Below, piece after piece: positions 1 through 9,817 of a stretch of 64,000 nt of DNA (positions are counted from its first letter, which is position 1; every line of letters begins with the position of its first letter). The stretch is from assembly GCF_014252055.1 (NCBI RefSeq), contig NZ_CP059208.1:248001-312000 (forward strand), written 5' to 3'. The notes under the pieces were generated by a model. That model did not search any database. It was not told where the DNA came from and saw nothing but the letters and a program-made list of their open reading frames with translations. Source of the DNA: Blattabacterium cuenoti. GTDB taxonomy: Bacteria; Bacteroidota; Bacteroidia; Flavobacteriales; Blattabacteriaceae. The position numbers and the translations under genes were made by a program.

Positions 1-249
1 GAATCTATTAGCAAAGATTATAAAAATGATTTTGATATAGATTACGGTATTCTCATAAAAGAAATTAAAGAGGGGCGTCTTAGTTCTATAGGAATGGAAG
101 AAGGAGATATTATTTTATCTATTAATGGAAAAAAAATGAAAAAACCTAGTGATGTTGATAGAGTTTTAAAAAAATATTCAGGAGATGTTACCATAAAATC
201 TATTAAGCAAAATGGACAAGTATATATAGCTGGATTTGAAATGGACTAA
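1..249 (+). CDS. DegP/DegQ (HtrA)-like serine protease, C-terminal end only
   Basis: The window opens inside this gene; 82 codons and a TAA stop at 247-249 are seen. The fragment reads as the last PDZ domain of an HtrA/Deg periplasmic protease-chaperone: a YGILIKEIKEG strand is followed by the typical SIGMEEGDIILSINGKK carboxylate-loop/turn segment and a terminal beta strand. The family degrades or refolds misfolded envelope proteins. The catalytic domain lies upstream and cannot be checked here. It converges on lptF with a gap of only 6 bases. Another PDZ protein is possible, but the terminal PDZ layout fits Deg best. Confidence 0.7.
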   Translation, partial: ESISKDYKNDFDIDYGILIKEIKEGRLSSIGMEEGDIILSINGKKMKKPSDVDRVLKKYSGDVTIKSIKQNGQVYIAGFEMD

Positions 250-255
250 ATAAAA

Positions 256-1338
256 TTACTTAGTTATTTTTATATAATAATAAGTTGTTATTATTCCAAA
301 AAATATGTTTGGAATACAGACAGATAAATAAGGGGGAATATAATTTTTTATAGAATACACTTTTGTAAGTTCTATGAAGAATATATAAATGAAAGATAAT
401 ATAATTCCAATAATAATGTTTCCCCCTATTTCTCCTTTTTTTAGGGAAAGAGATAATCCTAAGATAGTAAATATAAAAGTCGAAAGAGGAAGACTTGTTC
501 TTTGATAAAATTCATTTAAATAAATATTTATATCCTTGTTTCCTCTTCTCTTTTCTATATCTATGAATTTTTTCAGTTCAGAAATATTCATATTTTCTGC
601 TATATATTCTTCTGGTAAAAACTCTTCAGGAGTGAGAGACAATTTTATAACTTTATAAAATCCTTTTACAAAAAAATCATTATTCTTATGAATTGTAGTT
701 TCTATATAATCATGTAAAACATATACTTTACTTTTTTTATTCCAGTAAATATTTTTAGATTTTAAAATATATATTAATTTATTTCCAATAAATTTTTGAT
801 ATACAAAATATTTTCCTATATTTTTTTCTCTTGAAAAATTTCTGATAAAAATATATTCTTTACTTGAAATTTGAGCACTTACATTTTGATCATTTTCGTA
901 TTTTTTTTTATAGTTTGAACTTAACAAATATTGATAATGAAATTTATTTTTATTTTTATTAGCTATTGGAAGAATATAATAATTGATCATTATAGAAGTC
1001 ATGCTTATGATAGTAGCTGATAGTAAATATGGAAAAGTTATTCTTTGAAAACTAATACCACTTGCTAAAAGTGCAGTTATTTCTGAGTTTTTTGTTAATT
1101 TAGATGTGAAAAATATAACAGATAAAAAAACAGATATAGGGCTGAAAGTATTAGCTAACCATACCGACCAAAATGGATAGTAATAAATCAAAGCATCTTT
1201 TATTGATCCATGATTACTTTCTAGACGATGCATTCTTTGAGAAAGATCTATAACTATAGATAATAACTGAAGAGAGATAGTTATGAATATAAAAGTTTTG
1301 ATCAAACTACGAAAAATATAACGGTCAATAATTTTCAT
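256..1338 (-). CDS. LptF/LptG-type lipopolysaccharide export permease (YjgP/YjgQ family)
   Basis: The 360-residue product has the YjgP/YjgQ layout: an N-terminal opening MKIIDRYIFRSLIKTF, three membrane helices in roughly residues 10-125, a central soluble beta-rich (periplasmic) domain at about 130-275, and three C-terminal helices at about 280-357. In the family the protein pairs with LptB2 and LptC to extract lipopolysaccharide from the inner membrane. It lies 15 bases downstream of tgt on the same strand, a pairing usual in flavobacteria, so the two are probably co-transcribed. Length is normal. Whether it is LptF or LptG cannot be told, and a single permease may serve here. Confidence 0.85.
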   Translation of the reverse strand: MKIIDRYIFRSLIKTFIFITISLQLLSIVIDLSQRMHRLESNHGSIKDALIYYYPFWSVWLANTFSPISVFLSVIFFTSKLTKNSEITALLASGISFQRITFPYLLSATIISMTSIMINYYILPIANKNKNKFHYQYLLSSNYKKKYENDQNVSAQISSKEYIFIRNFSREKNIGKYFVYQKFIGNKLIYILKSKNIYWNKKSKVYVLHDYIETTIHKNNDFFVKGFYKVIKLSLTPEEFLPEEYIAENMNISELKKFIDIEKRRGNKDINIYLNEFYQRTSLPLSTFIFTILGLSLSLKKGEIGGNIIIGIILSFIYIFFIELTKVYSIKNYIPPYLSVCIPNIFFGIITTYYYIKITK

Positions 1339-1353
1339 CTATATATAATAATA

Positions 1354-2478
1354 TTACAATCGTTGGCTTAATAATGGGACAATCGATCTTTTCCAAGATA
1401 AAAAATTATTGTTCATAATATGAAATCTTGCTTGTTTCAGTAAATTAGAATAAAAAGAAAGATTATGAATAGAAGCTATTTCTTTAGCTAAATTATCCTT
1501 AGAAAGAAAAAGATGTCTCACATAAGATTTACTATATAAATGATCTATATAAGAATTTCCAAATTCATCTAAACATGAAAAATCTTTTTTCCATTTGTTA
1601 TTTTTTATATTAATAATCCCATTCCATGTGAATAACATTCCATGACGTCCATTTCTTGTAGGTATTACACAATCAAATATATCTACACCTGTAGATATTC
1701 CTTCAAGAATATCTACAGGTGTTCCTACCCCCATTAAATACCTAGGTTTATTCTTAGGTAAAAAATCCGTTACCAAATTAGTGATATCATAAGTTTTTTC
1801 TTTTTTTTCTCCTAAACTTAATCCTCCTATAGCATATCCATCAACTTCTAATGAAGTAATTTTTTCTACAGAATATTTTCTCAAATCTGGATAAATACTA
1901 CCTTGTGAAATAGGAAAAAAACTTTGTTTATAGTTATATTTTTCCGGATTTTTTTTTAGATAAGAATAACATCTTTCTAACCATAAATGGGTTTTTTTCA
2001 AAGATTTTATAGCCATATTATAACTACAAGGGAAAGGAGGACAATCGTCAAAAGCCATTATTATGTCTCCTCCTATAAAACGTTGAATTTCCATAGATTT
2101 TTCTGGAGATAAAAAATGATAAGATCCATTTATAATGGATTTAAAAATTACACCATCTTCAGTTATTTTATTTAAGTTTCTCATAGAAAAAATTTGAAAC
2201 CCACCACTATCTGTTAAAATAGATTTTTTCCAGTTAATGAAAGAATGAATACCTCCTGCTTCGTATAATATATCTATTCCTGGTTGAAGATATAAATGAT
2301 AAGTATTACTAAGTATTATATTTGACATTTTGTATAGTTCAGCTATAGATACAGATTTAACATATCCTTTTGATGCTACTGGCATGAAAGCTGGAGTATT
2401 TATTTTTCCATGATCTGTCTTTATAATGCCTATTCTAGCTTTAGAATAATTATCTGTTTTTATTAAATTAAATTCCAT
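1354..2478 (-). CDS. tgt: tRNA-guanine(34) transglycosylase
   Basis: The product (374 residues) exchanges guanine 34 for the queuosine precursor preQ1 in tRNAs with GUN anticodons. The substrate-binding segment AFDDCPPFP and the nucleophile region GVDIFDCVIPTRNGRHG are intact. The usual C-terminal zinc ligands CxCxxC are not present: the matching segment reads EFGNSYIDHLYSKSY, although the final His of SIHNL is kept. From what I recall, flavobacterial Tgt proteins share this zinc-less form. Start at 2478 gives the expected N-terminus MEFNLIKTDNYSKARIG. It heads a two-gene unit with lptF and is divergent from rsmH across 70 bases. Confidence 0.95.
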   Translation of the reverse strand: MEFNLIKTDNYSKARIGIIKTDHGKINTPAFMPVASKGYVKSVSIAELYKMSNIILSNTYHLYLQPGIDILYEAGGIHSFINWKKSILTDSGGFQIFSMRNLNKITEDGVIFKSIINGSYHFLSPEKSMEIQRFIGGDIIMAFDDCPPFPCSYNMAIKSLKKTHLWLERCYSYLKKNPEKYNYKQSFFPISQGSIYPDLRKYSVEKITSLEVDGYAIGGLSLGEKKEKTYDITNLVTDFLPKNKPRYLMGVGTPVDILEGISTGVDIFDCVIPTRNGRHGMLFTWNGIINIKNNKWKKDFSCLDEFGNSYIDHLYSKSYVRHLFLSKDNLAKEIASIHNLSFYSNLLKQARFHIMNNNFLSWKRSIVPLLSQRL

Positions 2479-2548
2479 TTCAAAAAGTTTTTAAAACTTA
2501 TATAATGTATGTAACATTATAATTAATAATTTTTCATTATAGATAAAA

Positions 2549-3442
2549 ATGAATAAAAATTACCATCATAAACCAGTTCTTACAAAAGAAAGTATAGAAA
2601 ACTTGATCACAGATAAAAATGGAATTTATATAGACGCAACATTTGGAGGAGGTGGCCATTCTTATGCTATTTTAAATTCCTTAAATGAAAGAGGTAAACT
2701 TATATCCTTAGATCAGGATAAGGAATCCGTAAATATGAATTGCATTAAAGATAAAAGATTACACTTATTTCACAGTAGTTTTATTAAAATACTAAATATT
2801 TTAAATAAAAAAAATATTAGAAAAGTATCAGGAATATTAGTAGACTTAGGAATGTCTTCTTATCAATTAGATAATATTGAAAGAGGTTTTTCTAATCAAT
2901 CCAATTGCATTTTGGATATGAGAATGAATAAAGAGTCTACTTATTCAGCTAAAAATGTTATTAATGAATCTTCAAAAGAAAAACTATTTTTTATATTTAA
3001 GGAATACGGAGAATTTAAAAATGCAAAAAAAATTTCTTCTAAAATAATAGAAGCTCGTTCAAAAAATAATATACTATTTTCTTCAGATTTAGTTAATCTT
3101 TTTTTTATAAAAGGTACTTTTAAAAAACGAAAAAAATTTTTATCTAGACTTTTTCAGTCTATACGAATAGAAGTTAATGATGAGATCAATGCACTAAAAT
3201 ATTTTTTAGTTCAATCTTCTAAAATTCTTTTACCAAAAGGTAGAATAGCTGTGATTTCATATCACTCTATAGAAGATCGAATTACTAAATATTTTTTTAA
3301 GAAAGGAATTTTAAAAGAAAAAATATTTAAACCTCTTCCATTTAGAATGATACATAAAAAAGTTATAAAACCAAGTTTTCAAGAAATCATAAATAATCCA
3401 AGATCAAGAAGTGCTAGATTAAGAATAGCAGAAAAAATTTAA
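2549..3442 (+). CDS. rsmH: 16S rRNA (cytosine(1402)-N(4))-methyltransferase
   Basis: RsmH (MraW) methylates C1402 of 16S rRNA with S-adenosylmethionine. The SAM-binding motif DATFGGGGHS is at residues 29-38, GILVDLGMSSYQLD follows near residue 100, and the C-terminal NPRSRSARLRIAE signature closes the 297-residue product. It is the first gene of the dcw operon here; the regulator mraZ, which normally precedes it, is missing, and the gene before it is tgt in the opposite direction. ftsL follows after 11 bases. Length is normal for flavobacteria. Confidence 0.96.
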   Translation: MNKNYHHKPVLTKESIENLITDKNGIYIDATFGGGGHSYAILNSLNERGKLISLDQDKESVNMNCIKDKRLHLFHSSFIKILNILNKKNIRKVSGILVDLGMSSYQLDNIERGFSNQSNCILDMRMNKESTYSAKNVINESSKEKLFFIFKEYGEFKNAKKISSKIIEARSKNNILFSSDLVNLFFIKGTFKKRKKFLSRLFQSIRIEVNDEINALKYFLVQSSKILLPKGRIAVISYHSIEDRITKYFFKKGILKEKIFKPLPFRMIHKKVIKPSFQEIINNPRSRSARLRIAEKI

Positions 3443-3453
3443 GTGATAAAAAA

Positions 3454-3789
3454 ATGAAAAAAAATAAAATGATATTTATAAAAATTATTAAAGATCTTTT
3501 AAAAGGAAAATTTTTAGTAAAAGAAGATGCTTATCGCAATTGGAATTTTATTGTATTTCTTACTATACTATCTTTAATTAGTATTACTAGTTCTCATATG
3601 ATGGATAGAAAAATTAGAAAAATAACTAAAATTAGTGAAGAAATAAAGGAATTGAAATCTGAATATGTAGATTTACATAGTAAATGTATGCAAATGCAAT
3701 TGTCTTCGTTTATAAAAAAAAAATTAGTAAATGAATTAAAATATTTAGAATCACCTCCATATGAATTGGTTTTAAATGAAAAACAATAG
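3454..3789 (+). CDS. ftsL: FtsL-like cell division protein
   Basis: This 111-residue protein has one membrane helix at about residues 29-47 and a following coiled-coil segment rich in Lys and Glu, the layout of FtsL in the flavobacterial dcw cluster, where it sits between rsmH and ftsI as here. FtsL bridges FtsQ and the FtsW/FtsI synthase at the division site. Sequence conservation in this family is low, so the call rests mainly on position, size and topology. An A10 tract lies at 3714-3723 inside the gene, with the reading frame intact. ftsI follows after 14 bases. Confidence 0.8.
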   Translation: MKKNKMIFIKIIKDLLKGKFLVKEDAYRNWNFIVFLTILSLISITSSHMMDRKIRKITKISEEIKELKSEYVDLHSKCMQMQLSSFIKKKLVNELKYLESPPYELVLNEKQ

Positions 3790-3803
3790 TTAAGTAGACA
3801 AAA

Positions 3804-5798
3804 ATGAAACAAGAGAAAAAAGATAGATATACTTTGTTATATAAGTCTTACTTAATTAGTTTTATTTTCATGTTTATTGCAGCTTTGATTATTTTTAATT
3901 TATTGTATATTCAAAATTATTCAGAAGGATATAAAAAATCAGTTATAGAAAAAGCAATAAGAACAAATGTTATTAAAGCTAAACGTGGTAATATTTATGC
4001 ATCAGATAGTAGTATTTTGGCTATGTCTGTTATAAAATATGATATTCATATCGATTTCAAATCAATATCTAATAAATTATTTCAAGAAAATATTGTTTCT
4101 TTATGTAATTCATTGGAATTTTTATTTAAAAAACCAAAAATTATATTTTATAAAAAATTTTATGAAGAAAAAATAAAGGGAAATAGATATTTTTTATTAG
4201 CTAAAAATTTAGATTATCCGCATTATAAAATTTTACGAAATTTTCCCATTTTTAATAAAGGACAAATACGGGGTGGTTTTATTGTAGAAAAAAAATCATG
4301 TAGAATTCATACATTGGAAAGTATTGGAAAAAGAACTTTAGGATACGATGATCATAGAGGAAAAGCTGGATTAGAAGGAGCTTTTAGCAAATATTTAAAA
4401 GGTAAAGATGGAAAAAGATTAGAACAGAGAATCAGTTCTAAAGTATGGAAACCATTAAAATCAGAAAATAAAATTGATCCAGAAGATGGAAAAGATGTTT
4501 ATTCTACTATAGATATTTATCTACAAGACATTGCTTATCATGCATTATTACAAGAATTAACTATATCTCAAGCAGATCATGGATGTGTAATTATTATGGA
4601 TGTAAATAATGGAGAAATTCCTGCTATTATTAATCTTGAGAAAACTAAAAAAAATACTTATGAAGATTTAAGAAATTTTGCTGTATGGGAGGGGAATGAA
4701 CCAGGATCTACTTTTAAAACTATGGCAATTCTAGCAGCTATTGAAGATAAAAAAATAGATATAGATATGATTGTAAATATGAAAGGTGGAGTAATGAAAT
4801 TAAAAGGGAGAAAAATAAAGGATAGTCATTATAATGGATATATAGAAATGAATCCTAAACAAATTTTAGAACATTCTTCTAATGTTGGTATTGCAAAAAT
4901 CATTTATGATAATTATAAGGAAAATCCAAAAAAATTTATAAAACATCTATATGATTGGAAATTAGATAAAAAAATAGGAATAGATATCCCAGGAGAAGGG
5001 GTCCCATTTATACCAAACCCTGGAGATCCAAATTGGAGTAGTATTACATTGCCGTGGATGACTTTTGGATATAATATTAAATTAACTCCTTTACAAATTC
5101 TAACGTTTTATAATGCAATAGCAAATAACGGAAAAATGATTAAACCTGTATTTATTAAGGAAATAAAATATAAAGAAAAAAGCATTCGTAAAAATACAAA
5201 ACCTATCGTTATAATTCCTTCTATAGCTAGAGAATCTTCTTTAACAAAAATTCAAAATATGTTAAAAGGAGTTGTTAAAAATGGAACAGCCAAAAAATAT
5301 TATAATCCAGATTATCCATATGCAGGAAAAACAGGTACTACTCAATTAGAGTATTGGGTTAAAGGTAAACCTTTATCTTATAACAGTTCTTTTGTTGGAT
5401 ATTTTCCTGCAGATAATCCAAAATATTCTTGTATTGTGGTCATCTCCAAACCAAAGATAGGATACTATGGAATTGAAGTAGCGGTTCCAGTTTTTGATAA
5501 GATAGCTAGATCTATTTATCCAAGAATAGCTAAGAAAAAGTTATATATAAAAATAAAAAATAATAAAGAAAATTTATTAAGTAAAATCATAGAATCAAAA
5601 TCTAAAAACATCTTTAATAATAATAAATTAATTATGCCTAATATAATTTCTATTCCTGGAAAAGAAATCATTCCATTATTAGAAAATATGGGGTTTAACA
5701 TAATGTATACAGGAATTGGAAAAGTAATCGAACAATCTCCCTACCCTGGTAAAAAATTGAAGAAAAATCAAATTATATATTTGAAATTAGCAGAATGA
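3804..5798 (+). CDS. ftsI: Penicillin-binding protein 3-type transpeptidase with PASTA domain
   Basis: This class B PBP cross-links septal peptidoglycan. It has one N-terminal membrane helix (about residues 15-36), a dimerisation domain with KRGNIYASD and RGGFIVEKKSCRIHT, and a transpeptidase domain holding the SxxK nucleophile STFK at 302-305, SSN at 358-360 and KTGT at 509-512. A C-terminal PASTA domain (about 610-664) ends the 664-residue product; PASTA-bearing FtsI is normal in Bacteroidota. All catalytic motifs are intact. The stop overlaps the murE start as ATGA, suggesting coupled translation. Confidence 0.95.
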   Translation: MKQEKKDRYTLLYKSYLISFIFMFIAALIIFNLLYIQNYSEGYKKSVIEKAIRTNVIKAKRGNIYASDSSILAMSVIKYDIHIDFKSISNKLFQENIVSLCNSLEFLFKKPKIIFYKKFYEEKIKGNRYFLLAKNLDYPHYKILRNFPIFNKGQIRGGFIVEKKSCRIHTLESIGKRTLGYDDHRGKAGLEGAFSKYLKGKDGKRLEQRISSKVWKPLKSENKIDPEDGKDVYSTIDIYLQDIAYHALLQELTISQADHGCVIIMDVNNGEIPAIINLEKTKKNTYEDLRNFAVWEGNEPGSTFKTMAILAAIEDKKIDIDMIVNMKGGVMKLKGRKIKDSHYNGYIEMNPKQILEHSSNVGIAKIIYDNYKENPKKFIKHLYDWKLDKKIGIDIPGEGVPFIPNPGDPNWSSITLPWMTFGYNIKLTPLQILTFYNAIANNGKMIKPVFIKEIKYKEKSIRKNTKPIVIIPSIARESSLTKIQNMLKGVVKNGTAKKYYNPDYPYAGKTGTTQLEYWVKGKPLSYNSSFVGYFPADNPKYSCIVVISKPKIGYYGIEVAVPVFDKIARSIYPRIAKKKLYIKIKNNKENLLSKIIESKSKNIFNNNKLIMPNIISIPGKEIIPLLENMGFNIMYTGIGKVIEQSPYPGKKLKKNQIIYLKLAE

Positions 5799-7270
5799 AA
5801 AAAATGTTAAGAGATGTTTTAAAAAAAGTATCTATACTTAAGATAATAGGAATAGATACTGTATTTATTGAAGGAATTGCTATATCTTCTAAAGAAGTAA
5901 ATAAAAATATGATTTTTGTTGCAAAAAATGGAGAAAATACAGATGGACATAAATTTATCGTGGATGCTATAGAAAAAGGAGCTAACACAATCCTTTGCGA
6001 GGTAATTCCTGTTAATAACAGATATGAAAATGTAACCTATGTTTCCGTTACAGATTCCATGATTGCTTTAGGTATTATATCTTCTAATTTTTATGATCAT
6101 CCTACAAAAAAAATAAAATTAATAGGTGTAACCGGTACAAATGGAAAAACTTCCGTTGTAAACATATTACATCAATTATTTAATAGTATGGGTAAAAAAA
6201 GTATACTAATTTCCACTGTTGGTATAGTCATAATATCTAAAAAATATCCTACAACCCATACAACTCCAAATATTATTGATATTAATAAATATTTAAATTT
6301 ATCAATTAAAAAAGGATGCGAATATGCTTTTATGGAAGTAAGTTCACATGGAATTTATCAGAAAAGGATTTTTGGATTATTATTTATCGGTGGGATATTT
6401 ACTAATATAACACATGATCATTTAGATTATCATAAGAATTTTAATAATTATTTATCTACTAAAAAGTCATTTTTCGAAAGTTTATCGAAAGAATCATTCG
6501 CACTAATTAATTCTGATGATAAAAATTCAAAAAATATAATAAAAAATATTTTAGCGAAAACATTTTTTTATGGATTAAAAAAAGATGTAGATTTCAAAAT
6601 AAAGATTTTGGAAAATAGCATTAATGGAATTAAATTATTGATCAATGGAAAAAAAGCATATACAAAATTAATCGGAGAATTCAATGTCTATAACATATTA
6701 GCAAGTTATGCTACATCTATATTATTATTAGGAGAAAAACAAAACAATAAAATTATTGAAACAATAAAAAGTATAAAACCAATAAAAGGACGTTTTGAAC
6801 AATTTTCATCAAAATCTGGAATTAAAATAATTGTAGATTATGCTCATAATCCAGATGCATTAAATACAATATTTAATGCTATTAAAAAAATTAAAAAAAA
6901 TGAAAATAGATTAATTTGTGTAATAGGTTGTGGAGGGGATAGAGATAAAAAAAAACGTTCTTTAATGGGAAAATTAGTATATGAAAAATGTAACGTATCT
7001 ATTTTTACATCTGATAATCCTAGAAACGAGGATCCAGAAAAAATATTAATTGATATGAAAAATTTTAAATCATATCTAAAAAAAAATATTTTAACTTTTG
7101 TTAGCCGAAAAAAAGCTATTGAAACAGCAATAAAAATTGCAAAAAAAAAAGATATTATTTTGATAGCGGGAAAAGGACATGAAATTTTTCAAGAAGTAAA
7201 AGGAAAATATTATCCTTTTGACGATATGAAAATCGCTAAAGAAATATTAAGAAAATATTATCATTTGTAA
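5795..7270 (+). CDS. murE: UDP-N-acetylmuramoyl-L-alanyl-D-glutamate--2,6-diaminopimelate ligase
   Basis: MurE adds the third residue of the peptidoglycan stem peptide. The ATP loop GTNGKTS is at residues 114-120 and the substrate-selecting motif DNPR at 407-410, which marks the enzyme as specific for meso-diaminopimelate rather than lysine. The central ligase segment ITHDHLDYHKN is present. The 491-residue length is normal. The start ATG overlaps the ftsI stop by four bases and mraY begins one base after the stop. An A10 tract at 7141-7150 is in frame. Confidence 0.96.
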   Translation: MKKMLRDVLKKVSILKIIGIDTVFIEGIAISSKEVNKNMIFVAKNGENTDGHKFIVDAIEKGANTILCEVIPVNNRYENVTYVSVTDSMIALGIISSNFYDHPTKKIKLIGVTGTNGKTSVVNILHQLFNSMGKKSILISTVGIVIISKKYPTTHTTPNIIDINKYLNLSIKKGCEYAFMEVSSHGIYQKRIFGLLFIGGIFTNITHDHLDYHKNFNNYLSTKKSFFESLSKESFALINSDDKNSKNIIKNILAKTFFYGLKKDVDFKIKILENSINGIKLLINGKKAYTKLIGEFNVYNILASYATSILLLGEKQNNKIIETIKSIKPIKGRFEQFSSKSGIKIIVDYAHNPDALNTIFNAIKKIKKNENRLICVIGCGGDRDKKKRSLMGKLVYEKCNVSIFTSDNPRNEDPEKILIDMKNFKSYLKKNILTFVSRKKAIETAIKIAKKKDIILIAGKGHEIFQEVKGKYYPFDDMKIAKEILRKYYHL

Positions 7271-7271
7271 A

Positions 7272-8429
7272 ATGGTGAGGTTTTTGTCACTTTTTAGTGA
7301 AAATCATGTATTCAACAGATCTTTATTAGCTTTTTTTTTATCGTTTTGTATAGCTTTTATTCTTTATAAAAAGATTATCAATTGGAATCGTAATAAAAAA
7401 AATATAATAGGAGAAAATATAAGAAATTTAGATATTTTAGGACAAAAAGAAAAAGAAGGAACCCCAACAATGGGTGGAATTGTAATTATATTTTCTACGA
7501 TAGTTTCAACTATTCTATTTTCTTCATTAAAAAATATATATGTGATAATATTGATTATCACAACTATTTATATGGGAGGTATTGGATTTATAGATGATTA
7601 TATTAAAATAAAATATAATAAAGAAGGAATTAGTGTAATCAATAAATTATTAGGACAAATCATATTAGGATTTTTTATTGGAATTACAATTTATTTCAAT
7701 GATAATGTTCAAGACATAAATAATATTAAAAAAAATAATAATAAAGAACATATTACCACTTTTCCACTATTAAAAAGAAAATTTAGAAAAAAATTTGATT
7801 ATTCATCTATTTTAGAATGGTATAACAAAGGATTCAAAAAATACACATGGATTATTTTTATTCCTATTGTAATTTTTACTATGATATTCATATCTAATGG
7901 AGCTAACATTACAGATGGGATGGATGGATTGACAGCTGGAGTATCTTTGATTATTTTTATTACTTTATCTATTATATCTATTATTTCTAGCAATAGAATA
8001 TATTCTAATTATTTTAATTTTATATATATTCCTAATATCAAAGAAACAATTATTTTTTCTTTTTCTTTTATAGGATCTTTAATTAGTTTTATTTGGTACA
8101 ATACTTATCCTGCAAAAATATTTATGGGAGATACTGGAAGCTTAACGATAGGAGCGGTGATAGCTACACTAGCTATCATCAATAAAAAAGAATTGATCCT
8201 TCCTATTTTATGTGGTATTTTCTTTATAGAAAATATTTCTGTTATAATACAAGTATTATATTTTATGTATTATAAAAAAAAATATGGAGTAGGAAAAAGA
8301 ATTTTCCTTATGGCTCCTATACATCATCATTTTCAAAAACTTGGATATCACGAAAACACCATTTCCAATCGTTTTATTATCATACAAATAATGTTTTCAG
8401 TATTAGTATTGATTTTATTAATTTATTAA
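7272..8429 (+). CDS. mraY: Phospho-N-acetylmuramoyl-pentapeptide transferase
   Basis: MraY makes lipid I by moving phospho-MurNAc-pentapeptide onto undecaprenyl phosphate at the inner membrane. The 385-residue product is a polytopic membrane protein with the diagnostic motifs EGTPTMGG, the cytoplasmic loop ITDGMDGLTAG, the NTYPAKIFMGDTGSL segment and the HHHFQKLG triad near the C-terminus. A basic, Asn-rich insertion between helices (about residues 150-185) is typical of the Bacteroidota form. It sits between murE and murD, one and eleven bases away. Confidence 0.96.
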   Translation: MVRFLSLFSENHVFNRSLLAFFLSFCIAFILYKKIINWNRNKKNIIGENIRNLDILGQKEKEGTPTMGGIVIIFSTIVSTILFSSLKNIYVIILIITTIYMGGIGFIDDYIKIKYNKEGISVINKLLGQIILGFFIGITIYFNDNVQDINNIKKNNNKEHITTFPLLKRKFRKKFDYSSILEWYNKGFKKYTWIIFIPIVIFTMIFISNGANITDGMDGLTAGVSLIIFITLSIISIISSNRIYSNYFNFIYIPNIKETIIFSFSFIGSLISFIWYNTYPAKIFMGDTGSLTIGAVIATLAIINKKELILPILCGIFFIENISVIIQVLYFMYYKKKYGVGKRIFLMAPIHHHFQKLGYHENTISNRFIIIQIMFSVLVLILLIY

Positions 8430-8440
8430 TTAATATAATA

Positions 8441-9811
8441 ATGAAAAAAGAATTTATAGTTATACTTGGAGGAGGAGAAAGTGGGGTAGGAGCTGCTTTA
8501 CTAGCTAAAAAAAATGGATTAAAAGTATTTTTATCGGATTCTGGAATTATTTCAAATAAATACAAAAAAATTTTAATAAAAAATAAAATCTATTTTGAAG
8601 AGAAAGGACATACAGAAAAAATCATCATTCAAAATGCTTACAAAATAATCAAAAGCCCTGGAATTCCTAAAGAAAATTATTTAATAAAGAGAATACAATC
8701 CTTAAACATTCCTATTATTTCCGAAATTGAATTCGGTAAAAATTATCTAAATAATTCCTGTATAATAGGAATCACGGGAAGCAATGGAAAAACAACTACT
8801 AGTTCTATAGTATATCAAATACTTAAAAATAATAAATTAAATGTAGAGATAGCAGGAAATATTGGATCTAGCTTTTCTGGAAAAGCTATAAAAAAAAAGG
8901 ATATTTATGTGTTAGAAATAAGTAGTTTTCAGTTAGACGACTGTTTTAGTTTTCGATCAAATATTGCAGTTTTATTAAATATTACAAGAGATCATTTGAA
9001 TAGATATGATAATAATATCGAAAATTATATTTATTCTAAATTCAAAATAGCTACCCTTCAAAAAAAGGAAGATTTTTTTATTTATAATTATGACGATCCA
9101 ATTGTAAGACTTGGAGTTAAAAAATATCCAATTTTATCTAAATGTATTCCTTTTTCTATAAGAGAAAAATTAGATACTGGAGCTTACATAAATGAAAATA
9201 AAATATTAATACGAATACTAAAAAAAGAAAAAGAAATTTTTTTTATAAATTTAAATGATTTAAAAAATGTCTCCCTTGTAGGAGATCATAATTTATATAA
9301 TATAATAGCATCATTAATTATATCCAAAATTTTAAATATAAATAAGAACTCTATAATTTATAATTTGCTAAAATTAAAGCCTATAGAACATAGAATGGAA
9401 AATTTTGTAAATATAAATGGAGTAAGATTTATTAACGATTCTAAAGCTACTAATGTGCACTCAGCATTCTATGCTTTAAAAAGCATGAATAATCCTACAA
9501 TATGGATTGTAGGTGGAAAAGATAAAGGAAATAATTATACAGAGATAATCTCTTTAGTAAAAGAGAAAGTAAAAGCAATAATTTGCTTAGGAAAAAACAA
9601 TAAAAAAATTGTAGATTTTTTTAAAAATTTTACTTCTATTATTTTAGAAACAGAATCTATTAAAGAAGCAGTTCATATGGCATATGCATTATCTTCTCCT
9701 GGATACAATATTCTACTTTCTCCAGCTTGTTCAAGCTACGATTTATTTAAAAACTATAAAGAAAAAGGTAATAAGTTTAAAGAAGAAGTTATAAAACTTA
9801 TAAAAAATTAA
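8441..9811 (+). CDS. murD: UDP-N-acetylmuramoylalanine--D-glutamate ligase
   Basis: MurD adds D-glutamate to UDP-MurNAc-L-Ala in the cytoplasm. The N-terminal nucleotide-substrate domain starts with VILGGGESGVGAALLAKK, the ATP loop SNGKTTT lies at 114-120, the central NITRDHLNRY motif is present, and the C-terminal domain has NDSKATN and LLSPACSSYD. The 456-residue length is normal. It lies between mraY (11 bases) and ftsW (6 bases) in the dcw operon. Confidence 0.96.
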   Translation: MKKEFIVILGGGESGVGAALLAKKNGLKVFLSDSGIISNKYKKILIKNKIYFEEKGHTEKIIIQNAYKIIKSPGIPKENYLIKRIQSLNIPIISEIEFGKNYLNNSCIIGITGSNGKTTTSSIVYQILKNNKLNVEIAGNIGSSFSGKAIKKKDIYVLEISSFQLDDCFSFRSNIAVLLNITRDHLNRYDNNIENYIYSKFKIATLQKKEDFFIYNYDDPIVRLGVKKYPILSKCIPFSIREKLDTGAYINENKILIRILKKEKEIFFINLNDLKNVSLVGDHNLYNIIASLIISKILNINKNSIIYNLLKLKPIEHRMENFVNINGVRFINDSKATNVHSAFYALKSMNNPTIWIVGGKDKGNNYTEIISLVKEKVKAIICLGKNNKKIVDFFKNFTSIILETESIKEAVHMAYALSSPGYNILLSPACSSYDLFKNYKEKGNKFKEEVIKLIKN

Positions 9812-9817
9812 AAATAA

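Noticed and set aside
2479-2548. Promoter search in the tgt/rsmH divergent spacer
   Set aside because: Only partial -7 matches (TAAGTTTT, TAATTTTT) and no TTG at the right distance; not supported enough to annotate.
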